A DNA stretch of 64,000 nucleotides, taken from the NCBI GenBank assembly GCA_021812385.1, contig JAKANO010000013.1, positions 32,369-96,368 of the forward strand, read 5' to 3'. Every line of letters begins with the position of its first letter. Positions within the stretch are counted from its first letter, which is position 1. The DNA comes from Pseudomonadota bacterium (GTDB lineage Bacteria; Pseudomonadota; Gammaproteobacteria; Burkholderiales; Thiobacteraceae). Shown here piece by piece: positions 26,026 to 33,770 of this stretch. The translations under genes and the position numbers were made by a program. The notes below the pieces were generated by a model. That model was not told the DNA's origin. It saw nothing but the letters and a program-made list of their open reading frames with translations, and did no database searches.

Positions 26026-26944
26026 AAACAAAACACTTCCCCGCGTCGCGCGGGGACTCAAGAAAATTTTTGGCGGTGGGAATCCCGTGGCTAATGCGGT
26101 GAAGATCACAAGCTCACTAAGTCTTATCGAGCAGTACAAGAAGAATGGGCGCATTCCTTGGTCTCCTGGCTATGCTAAATTCAAAAACCTGCTAATGATG
26201 GAGACATTGACTGACAAAAAACTGATGGAAACATTCCGCCAAGGCAAGCCGCTCCCTAAGGGGTTTGGTATGCGTCTCGACGAGCGTGTGGTCGAATGTC
26301 CGTGGGCGATTTCGCGTGTACAACAAGGTCAGGGCTTACTTTTAGATGCGGGGTCCGTACTCAATGCACCCATGTTCCTTGATGCCCCCGAGCTTAGCCA
26401 ACAAAAGATTATTATCTACTCGCTGGAAATGGACTCGGTTCGCCTGGATCCTCGGTTGTCGTACTTGCATGGTGATTTCCGTGAGCCAGTGTTGCGGGAC
26501 GGTATTTTCGATGCCATCGTTTGCATTAGTACATTGGAACACATTGGCATGTGGCCGATCCCCAAGCCGCCGTATGAAATTACCCTCAAATTACCCCAAC
26601 CCGAGAAAGATTTGTTTGCCTATCGCGGTGTGTTGAAGACATTTCATGATTTGCTAAAGCCGGGTGGGAGACTGTTGCTTACCGTACCCTATGGTAAGGC
26701 CGAAGATCAGGATTGGTTGCAGATCTTTGGTGCGAAGCAAATTGAGGACGTCAAACAATCCTTTGGTGGCGAGTGCCTTTCTGAAACATACTATCGCCAT
26801 GCCGCTGACGGGTGGGATACAGCCACACCCGAGGAATGTGCGGAGCTTGAGTACTTTAATATCGTGCGTACTCCGGAATTCGGCCCGGATTTTGCCGCAG
26901 CGGCACGTGCCGTCGCTTGCTTGGAATTGGCCCGAGAAAAATGA
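26015..26944 (+). CDS. Class I SAM-dependent methyltransferase
   Basis: A 309-residue protein. A degenerate SAM motif I is QGLLLDAGSVLNAPMFLDAP, followed by YLHGDFREPVLRDGIFDAIV, CISTLEHIGMW and LLKPGGRLLLTVPYGKAEDQ, the usual class I methyltransferase order. It overlaps paralog A by 11 bases and the following glycosyltransferase by four. By context it probably methylates a sugar of the exported glycan or acts as a terminating methyltransferase. The acceptor is unknown. Confidence 0.82.
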   Translation: MTTKNKTLPRVARGLKKIFGGGNPVANAVKITSSLSLIEQYKKNGRIPWSPGYAKFKNLLMMETLTDKKLMETFRQGKPLPKGFGMRLDERVVECPWAISRVQQGQGLLLDAGSVLNAPMFLDAPELSQQKIIIYSLEMDSVRLDPRLSYLHGDFREPVLRDGIFDAIVCISTLEHIGMWPIPKPPYEITLKLPQPEKDLFAYRGVLKTFHDLLKPGGRLLLTVPYGKAEDQDWLQIFGAKQIEDVKQSFGGECLSETYYRHAADGWDTATPEECAELEYFNIVRTPEFGPDFAAAARAVACLELAREK

Positions 26945-28350
26945 AATCCGAAAGCCAAACCCCCATCACGGTTGCCATTGATTCTCAAATCTCAGCTAAC
27001 GCCTCAGGTGGTACAGAGACAGCGTTGTTGTCACTTTTGCTGGCGCTGGGAGCATCAAAAGTTCGTGATCGCTTCGTGTTGCTGGGGTTAAAGGGTCATG
27101 ACCACGAGTTGGTTCCCTTTATAGGGGCAAACATGGACAAGTTCGTGTGGCCGGCGAGCTATCGCTGGTACGACCCGGCAACTGAACGATCGGTTGGCAT
27201 GAAACCGCGCTGGCAAAGATTGCAATCAGCATTGGGGCCTTTGGGCGGCATCGTCCCAAGGCTTTATCGCTACTACGCGGCTAATACGCCACTGACGCCA
27301 AAAGTCCAGCGCCTGGCAAAGCGCTTGGGACCTTTCAAGTTTATAGCAGCGCCAGCTTATCGTCTCTATCGGGGGATGCGCGATGAGGCATCGAGGCCCA
27401 TGGTCGCAGCCCGCGCGAATAAGATTCTCAAATCCAAGGGGGTCGCGGTAGTGCATTTCCCCTATCCACTGCATTTTGAAACCTCTCTACCCTACGTCTA
27501 CGAGCCGTGGGGATTGCCGCATCATCATCAACCCGAATGCTTCCGGCCTGGCGAGGCGGAGTGGATGGATGAGTTGTTTGGCCGTGGTTGTCGCAAAGCT
27601 GCCATGGTGGTGACTGCCACTCGCTGGGTGAAACAGGACATCATTGCCAAATATGGCATCGCACCCGAGCGCATTGCAGTTATTCCGCGGATGCCTCGAT
27701 TTGATCATGCTGATCGATTTATGGATAAGTCGGAGGCCCTGGCCGGTCTTCCCGAAGCGTTTGCATTGTTCCCGTCGGCGACTTGGGTGACCAAAAACCA
27801 CATCCGCCTGATCCGTGCCATTGCAAAACTGCGTGATGAGCATGGCGTATTGCTTAATCTGGTTTGCACTGGTCGCACCAATACACCCGAATCAAATAAA
27901 ATTGAAGCTGAGATCGAACGGTTTAAATTGGCTGGCCAGGTGCGATTTCTTGGCGTGGTTTCGGTTGAACGCCTCAACACTTTATTCAAAAATGCAAAAT
28001 TTTTAGTTCACCCATCTATCTTTGAAGGCTTAGGGCTGCCACTACTTGAAGCCTTCCAAAACGGGCTGCCTGTTCTAGCTTCAACTGCGGCTTGTATCCC
28101 GGAAGTGGTCGGAGACGCCGCTCTGCTGTTCGATCCGTATGACGAGGCCGATATCACACGCGCTTTGTTGGAAGCTATGCGAACCCCTAAAATGCTCGAA
28201 GACCTTCGAGTCAAGGGAGCCCACCGCATTGAACATGGGTTTCCCAGCCCGGATAAGATCGCAAAAATGTTCGATACCGTTTACCGGCACGCCGCTAAAG
28301 CTTCTTTAAACGATGAACAAAAAGCTTTGCTTGATGAGATGCTGCGTTAA
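26941..28350 (+). CDS. Family 4 glycosyltransferase
   Basis: A GT-B glycosyltransferase of 469 residues starting at ATG 26941 inside the methyltransferase stop (ATGA). The N-terminal domain has ITVAIDSQISANASGGTETA. The C-terminal GT4 domain has LFPSATWVTKNHIRLIRAIA, LVCTGRTNTPES, FLVHPSIFEGLGLPLLEAFQ (the E-x7-E motif) and LPVLASTAACIPEVVGDAAL with LFDPYDEADI. It probably extends the ABC-exported chain. The donor sugar cannot be read from the sequence. An upstream in-frame start at 26917 would overlap further and is less likely. Confidence 0.88.
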   Translation: MKSESQTPITVAIDSQISANASGGTETALLSLLLALGASKVRDRFVLLGLKGHDHELVPFIGANMDKFVWPASYRWYDPATERSVGMKPRWQRLQSALGPLGGIVPRLYRYYAANTPLTPKVQRLAKRLGPFKFIAAPAYRLYRGMRDEASRPMVAARANKILKSKGVAVVHFPYPLHFETSLPYVYEPWGLPHHHQPECFRPGEAEWMDELFGRGCRKAAMVVTATRWVKQDIIAKYGIAPERIAVIPRMPRFDHADRFMDKSEALAGLPEAFALFPSATWVTKNHIRLIRAIAKLRDEHGVLLNLVCTGRTNTPESNKIEAEIERFKLAGQVRFLGVVSVERLNTLFKNAKFLVHPSIFEGLGLPLLEAFQNGLPVLASTAACIPEVVGDAALLFDPYDEADITRALLEAMRTPKMLEDLRVKGAHRIEHGFPSPDKIAKMFDTVYRHAAKASLNDEQKALLDEMLR

Positions 28351-28380
28351 CCCAATATGATCGAGCAAGGAACCTTCCCG

Positions 28381-29277
28381 ATGAATTCCAGATTGCACCC
28401 CGAAGACAGGGCCGAGCATGCGCGCACGATTTCCGATAGCAGCATAAAGATTGAGGGTGACGATGTTCTCGTCATCAAGCCGAGTAACAAGATTGGCCGC
28501 CTCGGACTGCCACAAGTGTGGGAAAGTAAATACCTGCTGAAGTATTTCGTGCTGCGTTCAATCCGTGGGCGCTACCGTCCGACGACTATGGGGTATGGTT
28601 GGATCATCTTCCGGCCGTTGTTGCTCTGCCTGGTTTATGTCGGGGTGTTTGGTCACCTGGTTGGCGTAAAGACGGATCCCATTCCATTTCCTCTGTTTGT
28701 TTTTTTGGGTATCAGCTTGTATCTATTTTTTTCGGGAACCGTATCGGACACAGCATCATCGCTGATGAATAACGCTGGAATCATGAGCAAGGTTTACTAT
28801 CCACGACTGATCGTGCCGCTGACATCGCTGTTCGTTAACGTCATGGACTTGTTGGCCTCGTTTGTGGTGATTGTCGGCTTGATGTTGGTGTATGGAGTCT
28901 ATCCAGGATGGAACGTAGCGTATTTTCCGCTCTTCCTGGCTGGGCTGGCGCTGGCGTCATTTGCTTTGGGGTTGGTGCTGGCAGCCCATTCCATCAAACG
29001 AAGCGACATCATGATGGCGCTGCCTGTGATCATGCGTGTGATGGTTTATGCCATGCCATGCGTGTATCCAATTGCTATGGTGCCCAAAAAGTTTTTGACC
29101 TTGTATTACATGAATCCGATGGCATCGTTGATCCAGGGTATTCGCTGGTCCTTGTGGGATGAAGTTCCGCCGCCGTTATGGTCGGTGGGTTTGGCTGCCG
29201 TCTTGATCGTCATTGGGATCTATTATGGTCTGGTTGCGTTTACGCGCGCCGAGCGCACCATGGTCGATTCCCTGTAG
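28381..29277 (+). CDS. wzm: Polysaccharide ABC exporter permease (Wzm-like)
   Basis: An ABC-2 type permease of about 298 residues with a cytosolic N-terminal tail, then LGLPQVWESKYLLKYFVLRS, RGRYRPTTMGYGWIIFRPLL and about six membrane spans (for example LLCLVYVGVFGHLVGV, LFVFLGISLYLFFSGTVSD, LLASFVVIVGLMLVYGV, ALPVIMRVMVYAMPCVYPIA and AAVLIVIGIYYGLVAFTRAE). This is the Wzm/KpsM-type component that moves lipid-linked polysaccharide across the inner membrane. ATG 28381 has an AAGGAA ribosome binding site eight bases upstream; ATG 28357 lacks one. It is directly followed by its ATPase. Confidence 0.92.
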   Translation: MNSRLHPEDRAEHARTISDSSIKIEGDDVLVIKPSNKIGRLGLPQVWESKYLLKYFVLRSIRGRYRPTTMGYGWIIFRPLLLCLVYVGVFGHLVGVKTDPIPFPLFVFLGISLYLFFSGTVSDTASSLMNNAGIMSKVYYPRLIVPLTSLFVNVMDLLASFVVIVGLMLVYGVYPGWNVAYFPLFLAGLALASFALGLVLAAHSIKRSDIMMALPVIMRVMVYAMPCVYPIAMVPKKFLTLYYMNPMASLIQGIRWSLWDEVPPPLWSVGLAAVLIVIGIYYGLVAFTRAERTMVDSL

Positions 29278-29295
29278 GTAGAGTGTGGATATTTT

Positions 29296-30477
29296 ATGAG
29301 CGATACCGTTATTAGTGTCAGGGGTTTAGGCAAAAGCTATATAGTAGGCGGCAAGCCCCATTGGGCAATCCGTGATATTAATTTTGACGTGCAGCGTGGC
29401 GACGTGTTGGGCATCGTTGGGCGCAACGGAGCCGGCAAGACGACCATGCTGCGCGTGCTGTCACGCATCACCGATCCGACCGAGGGCGAGGCCCGCATCA
29501 AGGGACGTATAGGCACCCTGTTGGAAACCGGCACGGGCTTTCATCCAGATCTGACTGGTTGCGAGAATGTCTATCTCAACGGCGCCATCCTGGGTATGCG
29601 GCCGAAAGAGATCAAAGCCAAGTTTGAAGAGATCGTCGATTTCGCGGGCATCGGCAAGTTCATCAATGCGCGCGTCAAGACCTATTCCTCTGGCATGCGC
29701 TCACGCTTAACCTTTGCTGTCGCTGCCCATCTGGATACGGAAATCCTGATGGTAGACGAGGTGTTGGCCGTAGGCGACATTGCGTTTCAGGAAAAGTGTC
29801 TCAATAAGATGGACCAACTAACGCAGCATCAGGAACGCACTATCTTGTTCGTCAGCCATAGCATGGGGGCGATTCAATCTCTGTGTAATCGCGCGATACT
29901 GATCGAAAACAGCAATGTGCACACGGAAGGCGCCACAGATACCGTGGTCAAGGCCTACACCACGCTGTTGCTTGGCCCAACGGGGGAGGCTGATCTGAGT
30001 TCAGCGAAGGGCCGCCCAGGCTCTGGTCTGGTGCGCTTTACGAGTATGCAACTCGAGGATCTGGACGGAAATGCAATCAGCAGCGTTCCTGCCGGTAGCG
30101 GTGCCCGCATCGTGTTCAATTACGAGAGCAATCTGGAAAAGCCCTCCAGAGACGTTATCCTTACCGTCGTCGTCGCCGGCAGCAAGGGTACGCGCCTGTT
30201 CGGTTTGCCAAGCGATATCATTCGTTCCGAATTGACGCTGGACAAGAAGCGAGGTCAGTTCGTCTGTACCGTTCCCAAGTTGCCGCTGCTGCCAGGCAAT
30301 TACGACATCGTGGCCAGTTGCATTGTCAACCGTGAACTGACGGATAAAATTTCCAATACGTGCCATATCACCGTTTCAGACAGCGATTATTTCGGTACCG
30401 GGCGGCTTCAGCAGGGAAATTTGGGAGATGTACTTGTAGATTTTAAATGGGATTGCATCGGTGGCGATGAAAAATAA
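29296..30477 (+). CDS. wzt: Polysaccharide ABC exporter ATPase with C-terminal carbohydrate-binding-type domain (Wzt-like)
   Basis: A 393-residue protein. The nucleotide-binding domain (about 1-240) has Walker A VGRNGAGKTT (41-50), the Wzt/TagH-type ETGTGFHPDLTGCENVYLNG, signature SSGMRSRLTFAVAA, Walker B ILMVDEVLAVGD and switch His in FVSHSMGAI. The C-terminal domain (about 250-390), rich in beta strands (SGLVRFTSMQLEDLDGNAIS, GARIVFNYESNL, LLPGNYDIVASCIVNREL), matches the Wzt extension that in known systems binds the capped non-reducing end of the O-polysaccharide. This suggests a capped polymer for this locus. Confidence 0.93.
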   Translation: MSDTVISVRGLGKSYIVGGKPHWAIRDINFDVQRGDVLGIVGRNGAGKTTMLRVLSRITDPTEGEARIKGRIGTLLETGTGFHPDLTGCENVYLNGAILGMRPKEIKAKFEEIVDFAGIGKFINARVKTYSSGMRSRLTFAVAAHLDTEILMVDEVLAVGDIAFQEKCLNKMDQLTQHQERTILFVSHSMGAIQSLCNRAILIENSNVHTEGATDTVVKAYTTLLLGPTGEADLSSAKGRPGSGLVRFTSMQLEDLDGNAISSVPAGSGARIVFNYESNLEKPSRDVILTVVVAGSKGTRLFGLPSDIIRSELTLDKKRGQFVCTVPKLPLLPGNYDIVASCIVNRELTDKISNTCHITVSDSDYFGTGRLQQGNLGDVLVDFKWDCIGGDEK

Positions 30478-30564
30478 GGCTTGGCTCCCTAAACAGATAT
30501 TCGGATGCCTAACAAAACCCCTCATGACTATTCATCATAGAATCAAAATTCTTGGGGAAATCAG

Positions 30565-31524
30565 ATGATGTCGCGGGCCGAGTTTCCTCTTTTTAAGAAA
30601 TTTGTTGATGCTTACAATGGTGAAAATCCGCCAGCTCATTTGCTTTTCGGTGATTCCGTGGCGCTCAGGGTTGCGGATGACGACACGTGCAACAACACAT
30701 TGGAAAGCTTGGTATCTGCAGAGTTAGGAGAACAATCTGTTTGCCATATTTCACATTCCGCATTTCATTCTCAGGTCTTTTGCCTATTCTGCAACTGTCT
30801 TCCAAAACTTCGCCATCAGCCCCGTAGCGTCATTATCCCGATCAATCTCCGCTCATTTTCTCATTCATGGGATCTTCATCCGGACTATCAATTTCTATGG
30901 GAAACTGCCACGCTCGATGATTTTGCGCGGGGTGTGGATGGGATACGGCCACCAATACAGTCGACACCTGTCGCGAAAGCTGTGTTTCAGGCCGTACCGG
31001 TGCACCTGCCTTCAGGTGAAATTCGACTTATTGGCGAGTTCCTGGAAGTTATTGCTTCCCGTGTACATAAGAAATCGGGTAAAGAATGGGAAATCAGGCT
31101 GCGAGATATTTTTGCATTTCATTATATGTATAACCTCTATTCAACACATCGCAAGTTAAGGTACTTAGGGACGGCCGTAAAAAACCTTCATCGCATGGGT
31201 ATCGGTGTAGGGCTGTATATCACCCCTATCAATTACCGTGCTGGCAAGAAATATGTGGGCGGGTATTTCGAGAAATGCGTCTCCAGCAATGTGACGATAA
31301 TAGAAAAATATTTGAGGAGCTTTGGTGTTAAAAAAATTAAAGGTTCTGAACTGACCCAAGGTAGCTGCAAGGGATTGGGTGCGGCTATGTTGAACCTCGC
31401 ATTTGAATGCAATGAGCTTGATTTTTTTACGCCGCATAATGCTAGTGAGCACGTGAGGTACACGGCAAGAAAGAGCCTGGCGAAACAAATTGCATTGCTT
31501 GCCAAGGCGGTAGAAGTCAGCTAG
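30565..31524 (+). CDS. SGNH/GDSL-like protein of unknown function
   Basis: A 319-residue protein without membrane spans or a signal peptide. Near the N-terminus is AHLLFGDSVALRVADDDT, resembling block I (GDS) of SGNH hydrolases. Later come IIPINLRSFSHSW and, near the C-terminus, NELDFFTPHNASEHVRYTAR, where D-x-x-x-x-H or H-N-x-x-E-H could supply the Asp/His. The family covers O-acetyl esterases and acyltransferases acting on surface glycans, so a role in glycan acylation is plausible but unproven. It sits between the ABC exporter and the GT-methyltransferase fusion, as a single gene with an 87-bp upstream gap in which I see no feature. Confidence 0.55.
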   Translation: MMSRAEFPLFKKFVDAYNGENPPAHLLFGDSVALRVADDDTCNNTLESLVSAELGEQSVCHISHSAFHSQVFCLFCNCLPKLRHQPRSVIIPINLRSFSHSWDLHPDYQFLWETATLDDFARGVDGIRPPIQSTPVAKAVFQAVPVHLPSGEIRLIGEFLEVIASRVHKKSGKEWEIRLRDIFAFHYMYNLYSTHRKLRYLGTAVKNLHRMGIGVGLYITPINYRAGKKYVGGYFEKCVSSNVTIIEKYLRSFGVKKIKGSELTQGSCKGLGAAMLNLAFECNELDFFTPHNASEHVRYTARKSLAKQIALLAKAVEVS

Positions 31525-31608
31525 TGATCACCTTTTAGTCGATTGAATCCCCTTGCATGTCATGCCACGAAAAGCGCTACTAAATGCAATTGAAAAAGAT
31601 ATTCACTT

Positions 31609-33645
31609 ATGGCTGAACTAACTGAACTGGGCCGAGCTGTTTTCGGGGGCGCCAGAGGTCCTGGCACATCAGGCCATTGCGTAAACAGCGAGGCCTCGGT
31701 GAATTTAGATTTATCGTTGTTCCCTCTGGTCACCATTGGCCTTCCGGTTTTTAATGGAGCCGATACATTGGCGGCGGCACTGGAAACGCTGGTAAGGCAA
31801 GACTATCCAAACTTGCAGATCGTTATTTCAGACAATGCATCCACCGATGGGACCTTGGCGATCTGTGAGGAGTTTGCTCGCGGGGATCCGCGTATCCGCA
31901 TTATCCGCAAACAAGTAAACGAAGGGGCAGTGGCCAATTTCAGAACCGTGCTGGACGCTGCTGAAGGCGAGTTCTTTATGTGGGCGGCTGCGGACGATTA
32001 CTGGTATCCGCAGTTTATCGGCCGGCTGCTGCCCGCATTGCGTGCTGACTCCGCCGCAGGCGTTGCAATGTGCGCAGTTGATCGGCGCCTCCCGGACGGA
32101 TCGCCATTTGACCTGATCCGGTTCATCGGCGACATGAATCCGAACGGCATGGGGCATCTGCGATTGCTAGGTAAAATCCTGTCAGGGGCCAAGTACAACT
32201 TGTTTATTTATGGGTTGTTCCGCACGCAACTTCTGCGGCGCGCGATGCGATGCTTCCCGGAGGTGCTCGGCGGAGACCGGCAGTTTATTTGCCAGTTGGC
32301 CTTGGCTCGCCGATTTGCCTATGTGGATGAAGTGCTTCTTACGCGGACACACCAGCCGAAACATTCTGAAGCTTACATGGACGCGATGGCAAAAAGCGGG
32401 ACTCTGCGTCGGCAACTGCTTTCATTTGCTACGGTGATTTTAGGCTCCAGCATTATTCCTTGGTGGCGTAAGGCATTCCTTCCGGTCGCGCTGGTACAAT
32501 ATTTGGCGCTCGGTATTCGGCAAAAACATTTTATGAGTTTAAACATGATCAAGAAAATCGCACGAAGATTTTATCTAACGCCTAGATTGCTGGTGACGGT
32601 AATTGGGTTGCTTGGTGTTTCTATTGTTGGAAGCTGGCTATTGGCCTATCTAGATGTGGTTTCGTTGGAATTCTCGGTGGGCATGCTCTTGGTAACTGCG
32701 CTATTCTTCGCCGCTGTGCTGTTGAACAGGAGTTGGATAATTCGATCCCAGGAATTCATTCAGGGAAGACTTTTCGAAAATCATCAAGACGATCATCAAG
32801 AAATGAGCCGGATGCTGAAGGAGCTGCGGTATCTGACGGATACGCTTCTTCATCCGGAACTGGCGGCAGCCAAAACCAAGGGTAATTTGCTGTCAGATCA
32901 CGTCACCCAACGCATAGAAAAACATCGCAAGGTGGTGGAATTCGTTCGCAATTTGGAAGAAAGTAAAATTCGTGAGGTCTATATTGAGGAACTTTTCCCC
33001 GGTATACAAAATATCTCTGTGCCTATAGGGGCGATCAACGAGCTAACTGGTCATGCGAATAAGACAGATATGCTGTATGTGTCAGCGGTGGCAAAACACA
33101 TTGGTGCGATGAAAATGTTCGAGTTTGGTACCTACATGGGGCGTACCACCTACCAGTTGGCACATAACAACCCCGATGGCCAAGTGTTTACATTGAATCT
33201 CCCCCCTGAACGTGATCACCGTTACGCGCCTTTCATGGGGGTGCTGTTTAAAGGGAGAGAAGAAGAAAAACGCATAACGCAAATACATTCGGATTCGCGC
33301 GAATTCGTTACGGCACCGTACAGCCACCAGTTCGATTTTGTGTTTGTTGATGGTGACCATAGCTATGAATTGGTGAAAAACGATACACAAAAGGCTTTTG
33401 AGCTGTTAAAGCCTGGGGGTGTCATCATGTGGCACGACTACGCGCCCAAGTCCGAAGGACTAGTTCGTTTCTTCCGAGAATTCACGCAGGATCGGCCGCT
33501 TTTTCGCATCCGCTCCACTTGTTTGCTGGTTTACATTGATGGCGTTGATGTAATGAAGCACAAGCTAGGTGATATGCCGCATAGCCTCGAGTTGGAATAT
33601 CGAGAAGCGAACCCGTATCTCATCGAATCTCTCTATCATTCCTGA
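31609..33645 (+). CDS. GT2 glycosyltransferase - membrane hairpin - coiled coil - methyltransferase fusion
   Basis: A 678-residue multidomain protein. Residues about 38-300 are a family 2 GT-A glycosyltransferase (FPLVTIGLPVFNGADTLAAA, VISDNASTDGTLAICEEFAR, the acidic motif in AAADDYWYP, LGGDRQFICQ). Residues about 325-375 form two hydrophobic spans (LLVTVIGLLGVSIVGSWLLA and FSVGMLLVTALFFAAVLL). Residues about 380-470 are charged and helical, coiled-coil-like. Residues about 490-650 are a Methyltransf_24-type domain (MFEFGTYMGRTTYQLAHNNP, FDFVFVDGDHSYELV, LLKPGGVIMWHDY). It may add a sugar and a methyl group, perhaps at the chain end. The 35 N-terminal residues are outside the GT2 fold and the start is uncertain. 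Confidence 0.85.
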   Translation: MAELTELGRAVFGGARGPGTSGHCVNSEASVNLDLSLFPLVTIGLPVFNGADTLAAALETLVRQDYPNLQIVISDNASTDGTLAICEEFARGDPRIRIIRKQVNEGAVANFRTVLDAAEGEFFMWAAADDYWYPQFIGRLLPALRADSAAGVAMCAVDRRLPDGSPFDLIRFIGDMNPNGMGHLRLLGKILSGAKYNLFIYGLFRTQLLRRAMRCFPEVLGGDRQFICQLALARRFAYVDEVLLTRTHQPKHSEAYMDAMAKSGTLRRQLLSFATVILGSSIIPWWRKAFLPVALVQYLALGIRQKHFMSLNMIKKIARRFYLTPRLLVTVIGLLGVSIVGSWLLAYLDVVSLEFSVGMLLVTALFFAAVLLNRSWIIRSQEFIQGRLFENHQDDHQEMSRMLKELRYLTDTLLHPELAAAKTKGNLLSDHVTQRIEKHRKVVEFVRNLEESKIREVYIEELFPGIQNISVPIGAINELTGHANKTDMLYVSAVAKHIGAMKMFEFGTYMGRTTYQLAHNNPDGQVFTLNLPPERDHRYAPFMGVLFKGREEEKRITQIHSDSREFVTAPYSHQFDFVFVDGDHSYELVKNDTQKAFELLKPGGVIMWHDYAPKSEGLVRFFREFTQDRPLFRIRSTCLLVYIDGVDVMKHKLGDMPHSLELEYREANPYLIESLYHS

Positions 33646-33770
33646 TGTCAGATAGTCAGGGTGTTCTCGCCAGGAAACCATTGGCTTGGTAAGCGAAACA
33701 AACATTTTGTGTTAAGTGTGCCGATGCTCGGCGTTGACAGAAGCTTAAGGCCTTGCGGATATGACGTTGG

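Noticed and set aside
26917..26940. Upstream start of the GT4 gene
   Set aside because: The ATG at 26941 overlaps the preceding stop in the usual coupled manner and matches the family N-terminus.
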